Shown here piece after piece: positions 42,934-51,044 of a stretch of 64,000 bases of DNA. The stretch's first letter is position 1; every line of letters starts with the position of its first letter. The stretch comes from Anaerolineales bacterium. GTDB lineage: Bacteria > Chloroflexota > Anaerolineae > Anaerolineales > Villigracilaceae. The position numbers were made by a program, and so were the translations under genes. The notes under the pieces were generated by a model. It was not told the DNA's origin. It searched no databases and saw only the letters and a program-made list of their open reading frames with translations. The stretch lies in contig JABTTV010000001.1 of assembly GCA_015075725.1 (NCBI GenBank), positions 682,001 to 746,000 of the forward strand. Reading direction: 5' to 3'.

Positions 42934-42991
42934 CCGCAAATTTTTTTCGGGCTATCAAAATGAACCCATGATAAATAGAGAGTCTTGAATA

Positions 42992-43390
42992 ATGAAAATT
43001 CATCGTATTGCCGCGTCCGTCTACGTCATTGTTTCCATCGTTGTCATTCTGTTTCAGTTCGCGCTCGCCGCTGGCGCGCCATGGGGGGAATTCGCCATGG
43101 GCGGCGCATACCCCGGCCAGTTCCCGCCTGAATTGCGCGTCGCAGCAGTCATTCAAGCCATAATTCTGGCTTTGCTGGCTTTGGTTGTACTGGCGCGCGC
43201 AGGCATCACACTGCAGAAATGGTCGCGAACATCGCGCTGGTTGATCTGGGTCGTCGTCGCATTTTCAGCGATCAGCCTCGTTCTTAATGCCATCACCCCG
43301 AGCGCAAGCGAACGAGCCATTTGGGCGCCGGTCGCTTTGATCATGCTGACATGCAGTGTCCTGGTGGCGATCAGAAAAGATGCGCCGTAA
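42992..43390 (+). CDS. Four-TM membrane protein, unknown
   Basis: 132 residues with four hydrophobic helices (about 7-29, 50-70, 84-103, 111-127) and a conserved-looking loop WGEFAMGGAYPGQFPPELR between the first and second. Such small proteins are common near GNAT genes in environmental bacteria, but no function is known to me. No strong ribosome site. Confidence 0.7.
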   Translation: MKIHRIAASVYVIVSIVVILFQFALAAGAPWGEFAMGGAYPGQFPPELRVAAVIQAIILALLALVVLARAGITLQKWSRTSRWLIWVVVAFSAISLVLNAITPSASERAIWAPVALIMLTCSVLVAIRKDAP

Positions 43391-43436
43391 TTTTACGGTC
43401 TAAAGAATGAAAACATAATTAACCCCGAATATAATT

Positions 43437-43511
43437 TGGGACGCGGACGAGCGCAGATTTACGCGGAAAAGGTATTAGAAATCCGCGTTTTCAGCGTTTA
43501 TCAGCGTCCCA
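43437..43511. repeat. Palindromic repeat with GGGACGC ends
   Basis: A 75-bp hairpin-forming element: outer arms TGGGACGC/GCGTCCCA, inner arms CGCGGA (43462-43467)/TCCGCG (43482-43487). Fills the gap between convergent genes with the terminator beside it. Confidence 0.6.
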
Positions 43512-43528
43512 TTTGTTCTTATAAACAA

Positions 43529-43561
43529 ACTCACCCGCGAAACCTTTATTTCGGGGTGAGT
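43529..43561 (-). terminator. Terminator-like hairpin between convergent genes
   Basis: Stem ACTCACCCGCGAAA/TTTCGGGGTGAGT with one bulge. Followed by GTTTGTTT on the minus strand. It lies about 50 nt beyond the stop of the minus-strand lipoprotein. Confidence 0.55.
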
Positions 43562-43610
43562 CATGTTTGATTTTAGGTGAAGACATTTAATGCATGGTAA
43601 GGTCCGCGAA

Positions 43611-44837
43611 CTACGGTCCCCACTTCATGGATTCGGCGTAAGGCACAAGGGGAATCATCGCCTTTTGACCGTCGGTGTAAAACAACTGCGCCGCGCCGCC
43701 GAAATAGATCTGCTCGTTCTGCGCGTTGGCAACGATGACGAAACTAGCATCGGGAGCCCAGAGCGCTTCGTTCATGGTGGTGAAGGTTTCGGGGCGCAAA
43801 GCCGTTCTTCCGGTCACGCCATCCGCCGCGGATCGTACGAGTTGCAATGGCGTACGATTGGGGATGTCGTTCGGATTTGGGATGCTGCCAAAAAAATAAT
43901 ACAAATGTCCATCCGGCGCAGCGAAGGGATTGTCCGCCACCTCGGCGGGATTTGTATCGAAATCTCCGAGCAGAAGGGTCGTCACATTCCCGGAGTTCGT
44001 ATCCACGCGCCACAACCCGGCGGCAAACATACCGAAAGTGGGACTGGCGGCAAATAAAGCAGAACCGTCGCTGCTCATGGAATAATCGCCGCAGCAGATG
44101 ATTCCACGTTGTTCGTTGACCAAACGCACAAGTCCGCCGCCGTTGGGGTAATAGATCGCCGAGGATGCTCCTTCATAATAGCCAAGCGTAACGATGAGGC
44201 GGCTCCCATCGGAGGAGTACATCTCGGGCCAGTACAACTCGCGGGGGATGACGAGCCCGCCGCCGACGTCGTCGAGGGAATCATCCAGCACGCGGTTGGT
44301 TTGTCCGCTTGCAACAGAGTAAAAATTCAACCCCTTGTGACCGAAGGCGATCGTCCCCCCGTTCGGCGAAAAGACCGGGCTGTTGATGCGCGTCAGGAAC
44401 GGGTTGTTTTCGTCCACCGCGCCGCCGTCGAAGATCATGCGGCGGTCCGAGCCGTCGGCGTCGATCAGGAACATCTGATTATTGGAGGTAAAGACGACAC
44501 TGCCATCAGCAATGGACACGTCAAAATCCGTTACTTTGGAAGGCTCGAAGGTCAATTGAGTCACCGTCCTGCCGTCCTTCTCGAGCCGGAAGACCTGCAA
44601 TATCTGTGCGGCGTCGTTGGCGAGGTAATACATCGAGCGGGGTAAAAGGCTTGGGGCTGAGTCGACAGGCGCGGGCGCGGAGGGAGCCGGGGCTGTCATC
44701 GCGGCAAACGTCGCAGCGACGACCGTTTCCACATTGGCGGGTCCTTCCTGGGGCGCGGGAGTCCCCAACGGGTTGGCGCATGCCAAAGCAAAAAGGATCA
44801 ACGCAGAAAACCCGATCATCCAGTTTTTGTTCTTCAT
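43611..44837 (-). CDS. Lipoprotein with TolB/WD40-like beta-propeller
   Basis: 408 residues from ATG 44837 (MKNKNWMIGFSAL), with GAGGTGAT upstream. Lipobox ALAC (Cys20), Ala/Pro linker to about 62, then repeating blade motifs typical of PD40 propellers: SIADGSVVFTSNNQMFLIDADGSD, SPVFSPNGGTIAFGHKGL, MYSSDGSRLIVTLGYY, SMSSDGSALFAASP and ALWAPDASFVIVANAQNEQIYF. Surface-anchored propeller, probably a binding scaffold; no catalytic residues seen. Monocistronic. Confidence 0.8.
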   Translation of the reverse strand: MKNKNWMIGFSALILFALACANPLGTPAPQEGPANVETVVAATFAAMTAPAPSAPAPVDSAPSLLPRSMYYLANDAAQILQVFRLEKDGRTVTQLTFEPSKVTDFDVSIADGSVVFTSNNQMFLIDADGSDRRMIFDGGAVDENNPFLTRINSPVFSPNGGTIAFGHKGLNFYSVASGQTNRVLDDSLDDVGGGLVIPRELYWPEMYSSDGSRLIVTLGYYEGASSAIYYPNGGGLVRLVNEQRGIICCGDYSMSSDGSALFAASPTFGMFAAGLWRVDTNSGNVTTLLLGDFDTNPAEVADNPFAAPDGHLYYFFGSIPNPNDIPNRTPLQLVRSAADGVTGRTALRPETFTTMNEALWAPDASFVIVANAQNEQIYFGGAAQLFYTDGQKAMIPLVPYAESMKWGP

Positions 44838-44903
44838 TATCACCTCTTCATTAAGCAAACAAAGACGCGCGAAGACGTCTTTGTTCGAGTGAATACAAAA
44901 AAA

Positions 44904-45164
44904 TCATACTTGTTCGTAATGGCTGATGGGCAGGACGAAAAGTGTGGCGCGTTTTTCATCGCCCCTGGGAGGGAGCGCATCACGCACGGTTTGAATGACC
45001 TTATCGACTTGCGATTCATCCACGCCCAATAGCATGGTCGCCACGCCGCGGCGCAAAAAGCCGCCCGTGGATGCGACGCGCGTCACGCGGAAATTTGCGG
45101 CGGTGAATGCCTGTGTCAGGGTTTCGGCGTCATCGCCCTTTACGATGACAATGATCAGTTTCAT
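44904..45164 (-). CDS. Cyclic-di-AMP receptor, PII-like (short form)
   Basis: 86 residues. MKLIIVIVKGDDAETLTQAFTAANFRVTRVASTGGFLRRGVATMLLGVDE has the strands and the STGGFLRRG loop of PstA/DarA-type c-di-AMP receptors (CdAMP_rec), and the C-terminal ATLFVLPISHYEQV strand. It is shorter than the usual 105-110 residues because the large loop is reduced. PII-like trimers bind c-di-AMP and relay it to unknown partners. ATG has GGAG upstream. Downstream of, and paired with, a second receptor; the nearby ion transporters fit c-di-AMP control of ion balance (inference). Confidence 0.88.
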   Translation of the reverse strand: MKLIIVIVKGDDAETLTQAFTAANFRVTRVASTGGFLRRGVATMLLGVDESQVDKVIQTVRDALPPRGDEKRATLFVLPISHYEQV

Positions 45165-45183
45165 GGCGGTTTCTCCTCAAGGC

Positions 45184-45214
45184 GACCTGACAGGTTTTTA
45201 ACACCTGTCAGGTC
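45184..45214. repeat. ACCTGACAGG hairpin between c-di-AMP receptor genes
   Basis: 12-bp perfect stem GACCTGACAGGT with its complement and a 7-nt loop, lacking a U-run. The same stem is used as terminator at 32915-32949, so this is a dispersed hairpin; it could attenuate transcription between the two receptor genes. Confidence 0.6.
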
Positions 45215-45220
45215 TTACTG

Positions 45221-45556
45221 TTAGATCTGTTCGAATCGTTCCACCGGTAAAGCAAACACCGTCGCGCCGCCAACGGTGACAGGCACCGGCGCGGGCATCG
45301 GCATGGGCGAGCCTTCCAACGGCAGAGTCATATATTCGATGCGCTGACGGCAGGCTTCATGCAGAATTTTCAACGAATCCTGTAAACGGTCTGCAGGCAG
45401 GCCAACCAAAATGGTGGCGTTGCGCCTGCCCAGAAATCCCCCCGCGCTTGCGAGATACGTCGATGACGCGCCGATCTTTTGCAGGGCGTTGGTTGCGGAA
45501 TCAAGGTCCTGTTCCTGCACCACCGCCATTAACAATAAGAACTTTGGATGATCCAT
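45221..45556 (-). CDS. Cyclic-di-AMP receptor, PII-like (second copy)
   Basis: 111 residues, the usual length. FLLLMAVVQEQDLDSATNALQKIGASSTYLASAGGFLGRRNATILVGLP parallels its neighbour, with SAGGFLGRRN in place of STGGFLRRG and a Pro/Met-rich loop (SPMPMPAPVPV) before the final ATVFALPVERFEQI strand. ATG preceded by AGGAGAAG. A tandem pair with divergent ligand loops may mean one senses c-di-AMP and the other a different ligand, or that they form hetero-oligomers. Both are inferences. Confidence 0.85.
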   Translation of the reverse strand: MDHPKFLLLMAVVQEQDLDSATNALQKIGASSTYLASAGGFLGRRNATILVGLPADRLQDSLKILHEACRQRIEYMTLPLEGSPMPMPAPVPVTVGGATVFALPVERFEQI

Positions 45557-45706
45557 GCTCTTCTCCTGGGACGATTCGCCTTCCGGGTTGGACCCAACAC
45601 CCAGGCAGCGCCTCTTTCCGCGCCTGGGTTTGATTCTATTTCAGCAGGCGTTTCCCGCTTCGATATTATCATCACTCCCGCGATGATTCAACCTTGAAGT
45701 GCCGTT

Positions 45707-46999
45707 TCAAAATAAAGGGAATGCCAGGGCATAAAGGATGCTCGCGATCGCGCAGGTGGCGATCATGACCGGCAGACCGCGCTTGATCCATATCGCCGAG
45801 GTGATGGGCGTGCGCGTTTTCTCGGATAGCGTGGCAACGATGATGTTCGCGCTGGAACCGATGATCGTGCCGGTGCCGCCAAATCCTGCTCCGAACGCCA
45901 GTGCCCACCAAAGCGGAGCGATATCCATGCCCAATTCACCAAGCCCCTGGATGACCGGAATCAATGCGATCGTGATCGGTACGTTATCCACGACGGCGGA
46001 GAGCCCGGCGACGATCCAGATAAGAATGATGCCAAATAGAACCGGGTCCATGCCCGCTGCGTCTTCGAACACTTTCACGATCAACTCCAGGGCACCCGAG
46101 TGTTCCAGTCCGCCGACCATCACAAAGAGAGCTCCAAAGAACAATAGGACGCTCCATTCCACTTTTTTCAATACTTCCTGAAGGTCAGGCTGAACCCAGA
46201 GCAGGGAAACCGCCGCCGCGCCGAGCGCGACCAGCGATGGTTCGACATGCAAGACGTGATGGAAAAAGAACAAGAGGATCGCTGCGCCAAGCACGATCAG
46301 GATGCGTCGCGCCGTTTGCGGGTGGTTCAGCGTCTCGGAAGGATCGAGTTTCATCACTGCCTTGCTCCTGCGCGGGCGTTTGGATAGTTCCTTCCTGAAA
46401 AGAATCTGCAGCAAATAGAGCGCGCCCGCCCACGAAACCAGCACGATGGGCATGGAATACAGCAGGAAATCGTTGAAAGACAATCCCGCCGCCGAGCCGA
46501 TCAGCACATTGGGCGGATCACCCACGAGCGTTGCCACACCCCCCACGTTCGAAAGCAGGGCTTCGGTCATCAGGTACGGCAGCGGACTGATGCCAAGGAT
46601 TTCGCTGATAAGGATGGTGACGGGCGCGATCAACACGACGGTCGTCACGTTATCGAGGAACATCGAAAGGATCGTGGTAATAATTCCGAGCAGCACGAAC
46701 AAACGGATGGGATTGCCCTGCGAGGCGCGCGCGGCGAGCACAGCGAGGTATTCGAAGAATCCGGTCGGCTCGAGCAGGGCGACGAGAATCATCATTCCCA
46801 ATAGCAGTCCCAGCGTATTGAAGTCGATGGCTTCGATGGCAAGGTCTTCATTGTAAAAGCCGATGATCTTGCCCGCGCCGATCATCAACACCGACCCCGC
46901 GATGGCGACGATGGAACGATTGATCTTCTCCCAAAAAATAAGAACCAGGCTCCCGAAGAAGATCGTAAAGGTGAGAATGACGGAAAAGACTTCCATCAT
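45707..46999 (-). CDS. ArsB/NhaD-superfamily antiporter
   Basis: 430 residues; the start overlaps the CBS gene stop as ATGA, and a second ATG three nt later is equally possible. About 12 TM helices. Family motifs: FLDNVTTVVLIAPVTILI, VGGVATLVGDPPNVLIGSAAG (the GDPPN motif) and in the second half VDNVPITIALIPV and GGTGTIIGSSANIIVA. Members are Na+/H+ or anion/arsenite exchangers. Its position after a CBS gene in a fluoride-riboswitch neighbourhood favours a role in ion or fluoride tolerance (inference). No arsenic genes are near. Confidence 0.87.
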   Translation of the reverse strand: MMEVFSVILTFTIFFGSLVLIFWEKINRSIVAIAGSVLMIGAGKIIGFYNEDLAIEAIDFNTLGLLLGMMILVALLEPTGFFEYLAVLAARASQGNPIRLFVLLGIITTILSMFLDNVTTVVLIAPVTILISEILGISPLPYLMTEALLSNVGGVATLVGDPPNVLIGSAAGLSFNDFLLYSMPIVLVSWAGALYLLQILFRKELSKRPRRSKAVMKLDPSETLNHPQTARRILIVLGAAILLFFFHHVLHVEPSLVALGAAAVSLLWVQPDLQEVLKKVEWSVLLFFGALFVMVGGLEHSGALELIVKVFEDAAGMDPVLFGIILIWIVAGLSAVVDNVPITIALIPVIQGLGELGMDIAPLWWALAFGAGFGGTGTIIGSSANIIVATLSEKTRTPITSAIWIKRGLPVMIATCAIASILYALAFPLF

Positions 47000-47454
47000 T
47001 CCACCTTTTCCCATGTTTTGAGGATCGTCACACCGATATCCACGCGCGAGGCGATGCCGATCAATTTTCCATCCCTGGCAACGACGGGAATATCGTGCAG
47101 GTTCTGCTGGAGCATCAATGCGTAGGCGCGCAGAAGCCCGGAGTCTTCATCCACAGTAATGACCGGACGCATCATCGACCTGACCGTTTTTTTCAATGTC
47201 GCAGCGGGCGGACGGGTATCCTCCACCGCGCCAAAGTCGTGGACGAAATCCACGTCCATCACGAAGTTGACGAAGTCGGGCATTTCCAGCTTGAGCAGGT
47301 CACGGATGCCGATCACGCCGATGGGTTTATGGTTTTTATCCACGACGGGCAGCAAACCGATATGTTTCTTGACGAAAATCGCCGCGGCTTCACGCACAGT
47401 CGTGGACGCGGAAACGGATATCACATTGCGCTTCATACAAGAGGACACGTTCAT
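46996..47454 (-). CDS. Twin CBS-domain protein
   Basis: 152 residues with two CBS modules (about 7-60 and 88-148): VISVSASTTVREAAAIFVKKHIGLLPVVDKN and VITVDEDSGLLRAYALMLQQNLHDIPVVARDGKLIGIASRVDI. CBS pairs bind adenosine nucleotides and gate the proteins they associate with. Its stop overlaps the antiporter start, so it is probably the regulatory subunit of that transporter. It starts 70 nt after the DUF190 gene, with GGAG upstream. Confidence 0.92.
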   Translation of the reverse strand: MNVSSCMKRNVISVSASTTVREAAAIFVKKHIGLLPVVDKNHKPIGVIGIRDLLKLEMPDFVNFVMDVDFVHDFGAVEDTRPPAATLKKTVRSMMRPVITVDEDSGLLRAYALMLQQNLHDIPVVARDGKLIGIASRVDIGVTILKTWEKVE

Positions 47455-47524
47455 GGGACACTCCGGGAGTCAGATGGATGAAGACGATATTACCCTATTT
47501 ATATCCTGTGGCGCCGGGTACGGA

Positions 47525-47875
47525 TCAACTGCCAGTCTCCCCGCTTCGATAGACGCGTATTTGCACCTTTTCAACAGTGGCAAGCATCCCGCGTTTGATC
47601 CGTCTCTCGGCAAAGGATAAAAACCTTTCGATATTTTCGCTGCTGTCTACGATTTCGACCACCATGGGAAGGTCTTCCGAGAGGCGTTCGATCTTAAATG
47701 TGTGAATCACCCTGGAGTGCGCGCCAAATCCCATCATCCCTCGCAGAACAGTCGCCCCTGCGAGACCCTGCGATTTCGCTTCCGCAACCAGCCACTCATA
47801 AAGCGGCTTTCCATCGATTCTGTCGCTCTCGCCTATGAAAATGCGAAGCAAAAAACCCTCTTCAGGTAAAGTCAT
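47525..47875 (-). CDS. DUF190 family protein
   Basis: 116 residues: GFLLRIFIGESDRIDGKPLYEWLVAEAKSQGLAGATVLRGMMGFGAHSRVIHT, then LSEDLPMVVEIVDSSENIERFL is the standard DUF190 sequence. These small PII/ferredoxin-like-fold proteins are frequently encoded beside crcB and are thought to assist it; mechanism unknown. It starts 3 nt after the crcB stop, under the same fluoride riboswitch. Confidence 0.92.
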   Translation of the reverse strand: MTLPEEGFLLRIFIGESDRIDGKPLYEWLVAEAKSQGLAGATVLRGMMGFGAHSRVIHTFKIERLSEDLPMVVEIVDSSENIERFLSFAERRIKRGMLATVEKVQIRVYRSGETGS

Positions 47876-47878
47876 CGG

Positions 47879-48262
47879 TTACCTCCAGATCGAATAAGCG
47901 AGTGCGTGGCCCAGCCAGACCGCCCCCAAGCCGAGCATGATATGCACAGCCAGGTTGAAAAGCGCCGACATATATTCACTGTCGCGCATCAGATTAAAAG
48001 TTTCATTCCCAAACGTTGAAAAGGTGGTGAATCCGCCCAGCAGTCCAACGAACAAAAAGCCGCGCATTTCAGGCGTAAACGCCCCTTGAGATTCGGCGAT
48101 CTGCGAAAGAAAGCCTATGATCAAACAACCCGCAAGGTTGACTGCGAGCGTGCCGTAAGGAAAAGCAATGCTATTCGACATCCCCTGCACATATCCGCTG
48201 AGGACATACCGCAGGATGGAGCCGATAAATCCGCCGAACCCAATGATGATGAATTTGTTCAT
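47879..48262 (-). CDS. crcB: Fluoride channel CrcB/Fluc
   Basis: 127 residues with four TM helices. GGFIGSILRYVLSGY, GTLAVNLAGCLIIGFL and GLLGGFTTFSTFGNETF include the conserved Asn and the Phe-box/Thr region of the fluoride pathway. Fluc channels work as dual-topology dimers exporting F-; a single gene here fits a homodimer. Preceded by a fluoride riboswitch and a good ribosome site (CAGGAGAAGG), and followed by DUF190. Confidence 0.95.
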   Translation of the reverse strand: MNKFIIIGFGGFIGSILRYVLSGYVQGMSNSIAFPYGTLAVNLAGCLIIGFLSQIAESQGAFTPEMRGFLFVGLLGGFTTFSTFGNETFNLMRDSEYMSALFNLAVHIMLGLGAVWLGHALAYSIWR

Positions 48263-48287
48263 TCCTTCTCCTGACCAAAGAATATTT

Positions 48288-48336
48288 GGCAGGAGTCATC
48301 AGCGCTCGGCGGTTAAAGGCGGACTCCATCGCCATC
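48288..48336 (-). promoter_or_regulatory. Fluoride riboswitch (crcB motif)
   Basis: On the minus strand: GGCGATGGAGTCCGCC, then AACCGCC, then GCTGATGACTCCTGCC. These are the conserved blocks of the fluoride aptamer, including the pseudoknot-forming GGCGATGG start and the CTGATGACTCCT end. It lies 26 nt upstream of crcB. A TATAAT hexamer sits at 48343-48348 just upstream. Fluoride binding is expected to switch on the operon. Confidence 0.92.
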
Positions 48337-48440
48337 TTTTCGATTATAACGGAAATATCCTTTCCGAGATCGCCTTCCAGTCAGAACGGATTTAGCGCGA
48401 AAGCATCGGTAAAAATTTTCCGTGTTGGATGCTGCGCGCA

Positions 48441-48492
48441 AACGCAAAGGCGCAAAGGTTCATTTAATTTCTGGCGACCTGGCGTCTTTGCG
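48441..48492. repeat. Palindromic repeat, CGCAAAGGCGC family, copy 2
   Basis: AACGCAAAGGCGCAAAGG and GCGACCTGGCGTCTTTGCGC form an imperfect hairpin directly after the CaCA exchanger stop. The right half matches the copy at 36123-36191 (GCGACCTTGCGCCTTTGCG). May serve as terminator for the exchanger gene. Confidence 0.6.
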
Positions 48493-49572
48493 CTATGCCC
48501 GTTTGGAACGGGCGGACCTGACCGCGAACGCAACCAGTACGATAAACGTCAGTGGAATAAATAATGCCGCAAACAACGCAACACCCGGAAACACCGGGCT
48601 GTTCATCGCATCCGTGACGATGTAAGTCATATATAGAAGGAAATAAGCAAATAACAGTCCGCCCTCGAGACGCGAGATGTGGTTGTCAATATAGAAGACG
48701 GGAAGTGTGACCATTGCCACAAAGACCATGGCAGGAAAATCGAACGCAAGCGCACGTCCTGTAACCGCAATTCCATCCGGGGCGACGATCGATCCAATTC
48801 CCAGAACCCCGAGCAGGTTGAAGATATTACTTCCCACCGCGTTCCCGACAGCGATGTCACTTTCCCCTTTGAACGCGGCGATGACCGAGGTCGCCACTTC
48901 GGGCAGGGAGGTTCCGGCTGCGACGATGGTCAAACCGATGATGAGCTCGCTTACGCCCAGAGCGCTCGCGATCTGGGTGGCGGAGTTCACCAGCCAGACC
49001 GAGCCCTGGATGAGCAATCCCAAACCAACCGAAATGAAAAGGAGGTTGACGATGATGTTGCGTGCTGTACGCGGTTCCTTTGCTGCGAACTCCTGGGCAT
49101 ATTCCCTCTGCACGGCCCGGCTTTCCCTCCTGCTTTGACGAAGGGCGAAGATCGTATAAACGATCAACCCAATTATCAGGACCGCGCCATCCAAATGCCC
49201 AAAGCGGCCATCGAGGGCGAACGCAAAAACCAGCAGGGAGATTCCCAGCATGATGGGCGCGTCCTGGCGGATGAGTTGTTCGGCGATCACGATCGGCGCG
49301 ACCAATGCAGTAATGCCGAGAATGAACAGGATGTTGAAAATGTTCGAGCCGAGCACATTGCCCAGCATCAGATCGCCTTGTCCGCTGGCGGCGGCATGCA
49401 GTGAAACAGCGATCTCAGGCGATGCTGTTCCAATCGCGACAACCGTCAACCCGATGGCAAGCGGCGAGACGCCGAACGCCGCGGCGAGACGCGATGCGCC
49501 GCGTACCAGCAGGTCTGCGCCGAGGATAAGAATCAATAATCCGGCAAGGAAAGAAATGAAGGTTGAAGCCAT
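48493..49572 (-). CDS. CaCA-family Na+/Ca2+ (or cation/proton) exchanger
   Basis: 359 residues from ATG 49572 (MASTFISFLAG). Ten TM helices in two inverted halves. Alpha-1 repeat: VVAIGTASPEIAVSL with GNVLGSNIFNILFILG; alpha-2 repeat: IVAAGTSLPEVATSV with GNAVGSNIFNLLGVLG. The paired Glu residues coordinate cations. In the first repeat TASPE replaces the usual TSLPE. The start site is uncertain: no strong Shine-Dalgarno, and MITE-like DNA begins 23 nt upstream. Confidence 0.92.
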   Translation of the reverse strand: MASTFISFLAGLLILILGADLLVRGASRLAAAFGVSPLAIGLTVVAIGTASPEIAVSLHAAASGQGDLMLGNVLGSNIFNILFILGITALVAPIVIAEQLIRQDAPIMLGISLLVFAFALDGRFGHLDGAVLIIGLIVYTIFALRQSRRESRAVQREYAQEFAAKEPRTARNIIVNLLFISVGLGLLIQGSVWLVNSATQIASALGVSELIIGLTIVAAGTSLPEVATSVIAAFKGESDIAVGNAVGSNIFNLLGVLGIGSIVAPDGIAVTGRALAFDFPAMVFVAMVTLPVFYIDNHISRLEGGLLFAYFLLYMTYIVTDAMNSPVFPGVALFAALFIPLTFIVLVAFAVRSARSKRA

Positions 49573-49594
49573 TTTGTATCCCATCACCATTTAT

Positions 49595-49703
49595 CAGATT
49601 TCTTGCAAAAATCAAATCATTACCCTCCTCAAGGCTTCCCCACTGTCGTCCCACTGGGATGCTTTGCAAGCGACTACGGCGTGGCACTTATGAAAGAGGT
49701 CTA
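49595..49703. repeat. MITE-like element, copy 2 (109 bp)
   Basis: Ends CAGATTTCTTGCAAAAATC and ACTTATGAAAGAGGTCTA match the element at 40579-40670, with a CTCAAGGC core in common. Lies between nhaA and the CaCA exchanger gene. Confidence 0.65.
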
Positions 49704-49717
49704 TTAATACAATTTTG

Positions 49718-50896
49718 TTATTTTACCGAAGTAGTCTGCCTGGCTTGTCCCCTTCTGTGCAGGATGACAAAACCCGTGATTCCTGCAAGGAGAGAGGTGA
49801 GCAAGATGGCAATCTTGGAACTTTGAACGATTTCAGGGTCGTTGAACGCCAGTAGCGTGATAAAGATTGACATGGTAAATCCGATGCCGCCCAAAAAACC
49901 AGCGCCAAGCACATGAACCCAGGAGATAAATGCCGGTAACCGTGATATCCCCAGCCAGACCGCCATCAGACTGAAAAGGACAATGCCCAACGGTTTGCCA
50001 AGGAACAAACCCAGGAAAATACCGACACTATTGGACGAAGCCAGCCCGGCGACCCATCCTTCGTTGAGAACAATGCTCGTGTTCGCCAGGGCAAACAACG
50101 GCACAATGACGAAAGCGACGGGTTTATGTAACACATGTTGAAGTTTATAAGACGGGGATTTCTCGCCGCCATCGCCGAACGGAAGCGCAAACGCAAGCAG
50201 GACTCCCGCCACCGTGGCATGGACTCCCGATTTCAGCATGAAATACCACATGAACAACCCGGGAATCAAATACACCCACAGGTTATGCACCTTTAGACGA
50301 TTCAGTAGAAGCAATCCTGCAAATACACCCAGCGCCAGCGAGAGATATAAGATCGAGAGATCGTTTGTGTAGAACAGGGCGATGACGGCAATCGCGCCGA
50401 GATCATCCACGATCGCCAGCGCCGCAAGGAATACTTTCAGCGAAGAGGGAATCCGCCTGCCCAGCAATGCCAGGACGCCGAGCGCAAATGCGATATCGGT
50501 TGCCATCGGAATGCCGATGCCATCCTGAAAAATCGTCCCGCGATTGAAGAGAAAATGGATCAGCGCAGGGAAGGCCATTCCGCCAGCCGCCGCAAATAGG
50601 GGCAGGGATGCATTTTTGAGACTGGACAGTTCTCCCGCATACAGCTCTCTTTCTATTTCAAGCCCGATCAAAAGGAAAAATATCGCCATCAAACCATCGT
50701 TGATCCAATGCTCCAAACTTTGTTTCAGGACAAACCCGCCCGCGTCGAAACCCAGCTTGGTATGCCAGAAATCGTAATAACCGCTCCCAAAAAACGAATT
50801 GGCAGCCGCAATGGAGGCGGCTGTGCATAAAATCAGAACAATCCCCGAAGCCTGCTCACTATCAAAGAACTCTTTGAAGAGTTTGGTTAATTTCAT
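49718..50896 (-). CDS. nhaA: Na+/H+ antiporter NhaA
   Basis: 392 residues from ATG 50896 (MKLTKLFKEFFDSEQASG), with AAAGGA upstream. NhaA hallmarks: SGIVLILCTAASIAAANS, WINDGLMAIFFLLIGLEIERE, IPMATDIAFALGVL, the ion-binding ALAIVDDLGAI Asp pair, and VHATVAGVLLAFALP. The GGIGFTMSIFI signature is present near the C-terminus. Exchanges cytoplasmic Na+ for H+ in the inner membrane. Groups with the other ion exchangers of this region. Confidence 0.96.
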   Translation of the reverse strand: MKLTKLFKEFFDSEQASGIVLILCTAASIAAANSFFGSGYYDFWHTKLGFDAGGFVLKQSLEHWINDGLMAIFFLLIGLEIERELYAGELSSLKNASLPLFAAAGGMAFPALIHFLFNRGTIFQDGIGIPMATDIAFALGVLALLGRRIPSSLKVFLAALAIVDDLGAIAVIALFYTNDLSILYLSLALGVFAGLLLLNRLKVHNLWVYLIPGLFMWYFMLKSGVHATVAGVLLAFALPFGDGGEKSPSYKLQHVLHKPVAFVIVPLFALANTSIVLNEGWVAGLASSNSVGIFLGLFLGKPLGIVLFSLMAVWLGISRLPAFISWVHVLGAGFLGGIGFTMSIFITLLAFNDPEIVQSSKIAILLTSLLAGITGFVILHRRGQARQTTSVK

Positions 50897-50948
50897 GGAT
50901 GGTCCTTTCGATATTGTTTTTCCACAGTGGAGATGGGCAACCTGCAAA

Positions 50949-51031
50949 ATTTTTTACCATGAACTTTTGGATTTAAGATTAATTCCCCTTAAACCATACA
51001 GGGACGGTCACTTTCGAAAGTGACCGTCCCT
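50949..51031. repeat. Intergenic module ending in a perfect 32-bp palindrome
   Basis: The palindrome AGGGACGGTCACTTTC plus its complement (51000-51031) lies 13 nt beyond the GpgS-fusion stop on the minus strand and probably terminates it. The adjoining stretch ATTTTTTACCATGAA...GGATTTAAGATTAATTCCCC is nearly repeated at 57242-57290 beside another hairpin. Confidence 0.6.
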
Positions 51032-51044
51032 CATCGTATATCGT

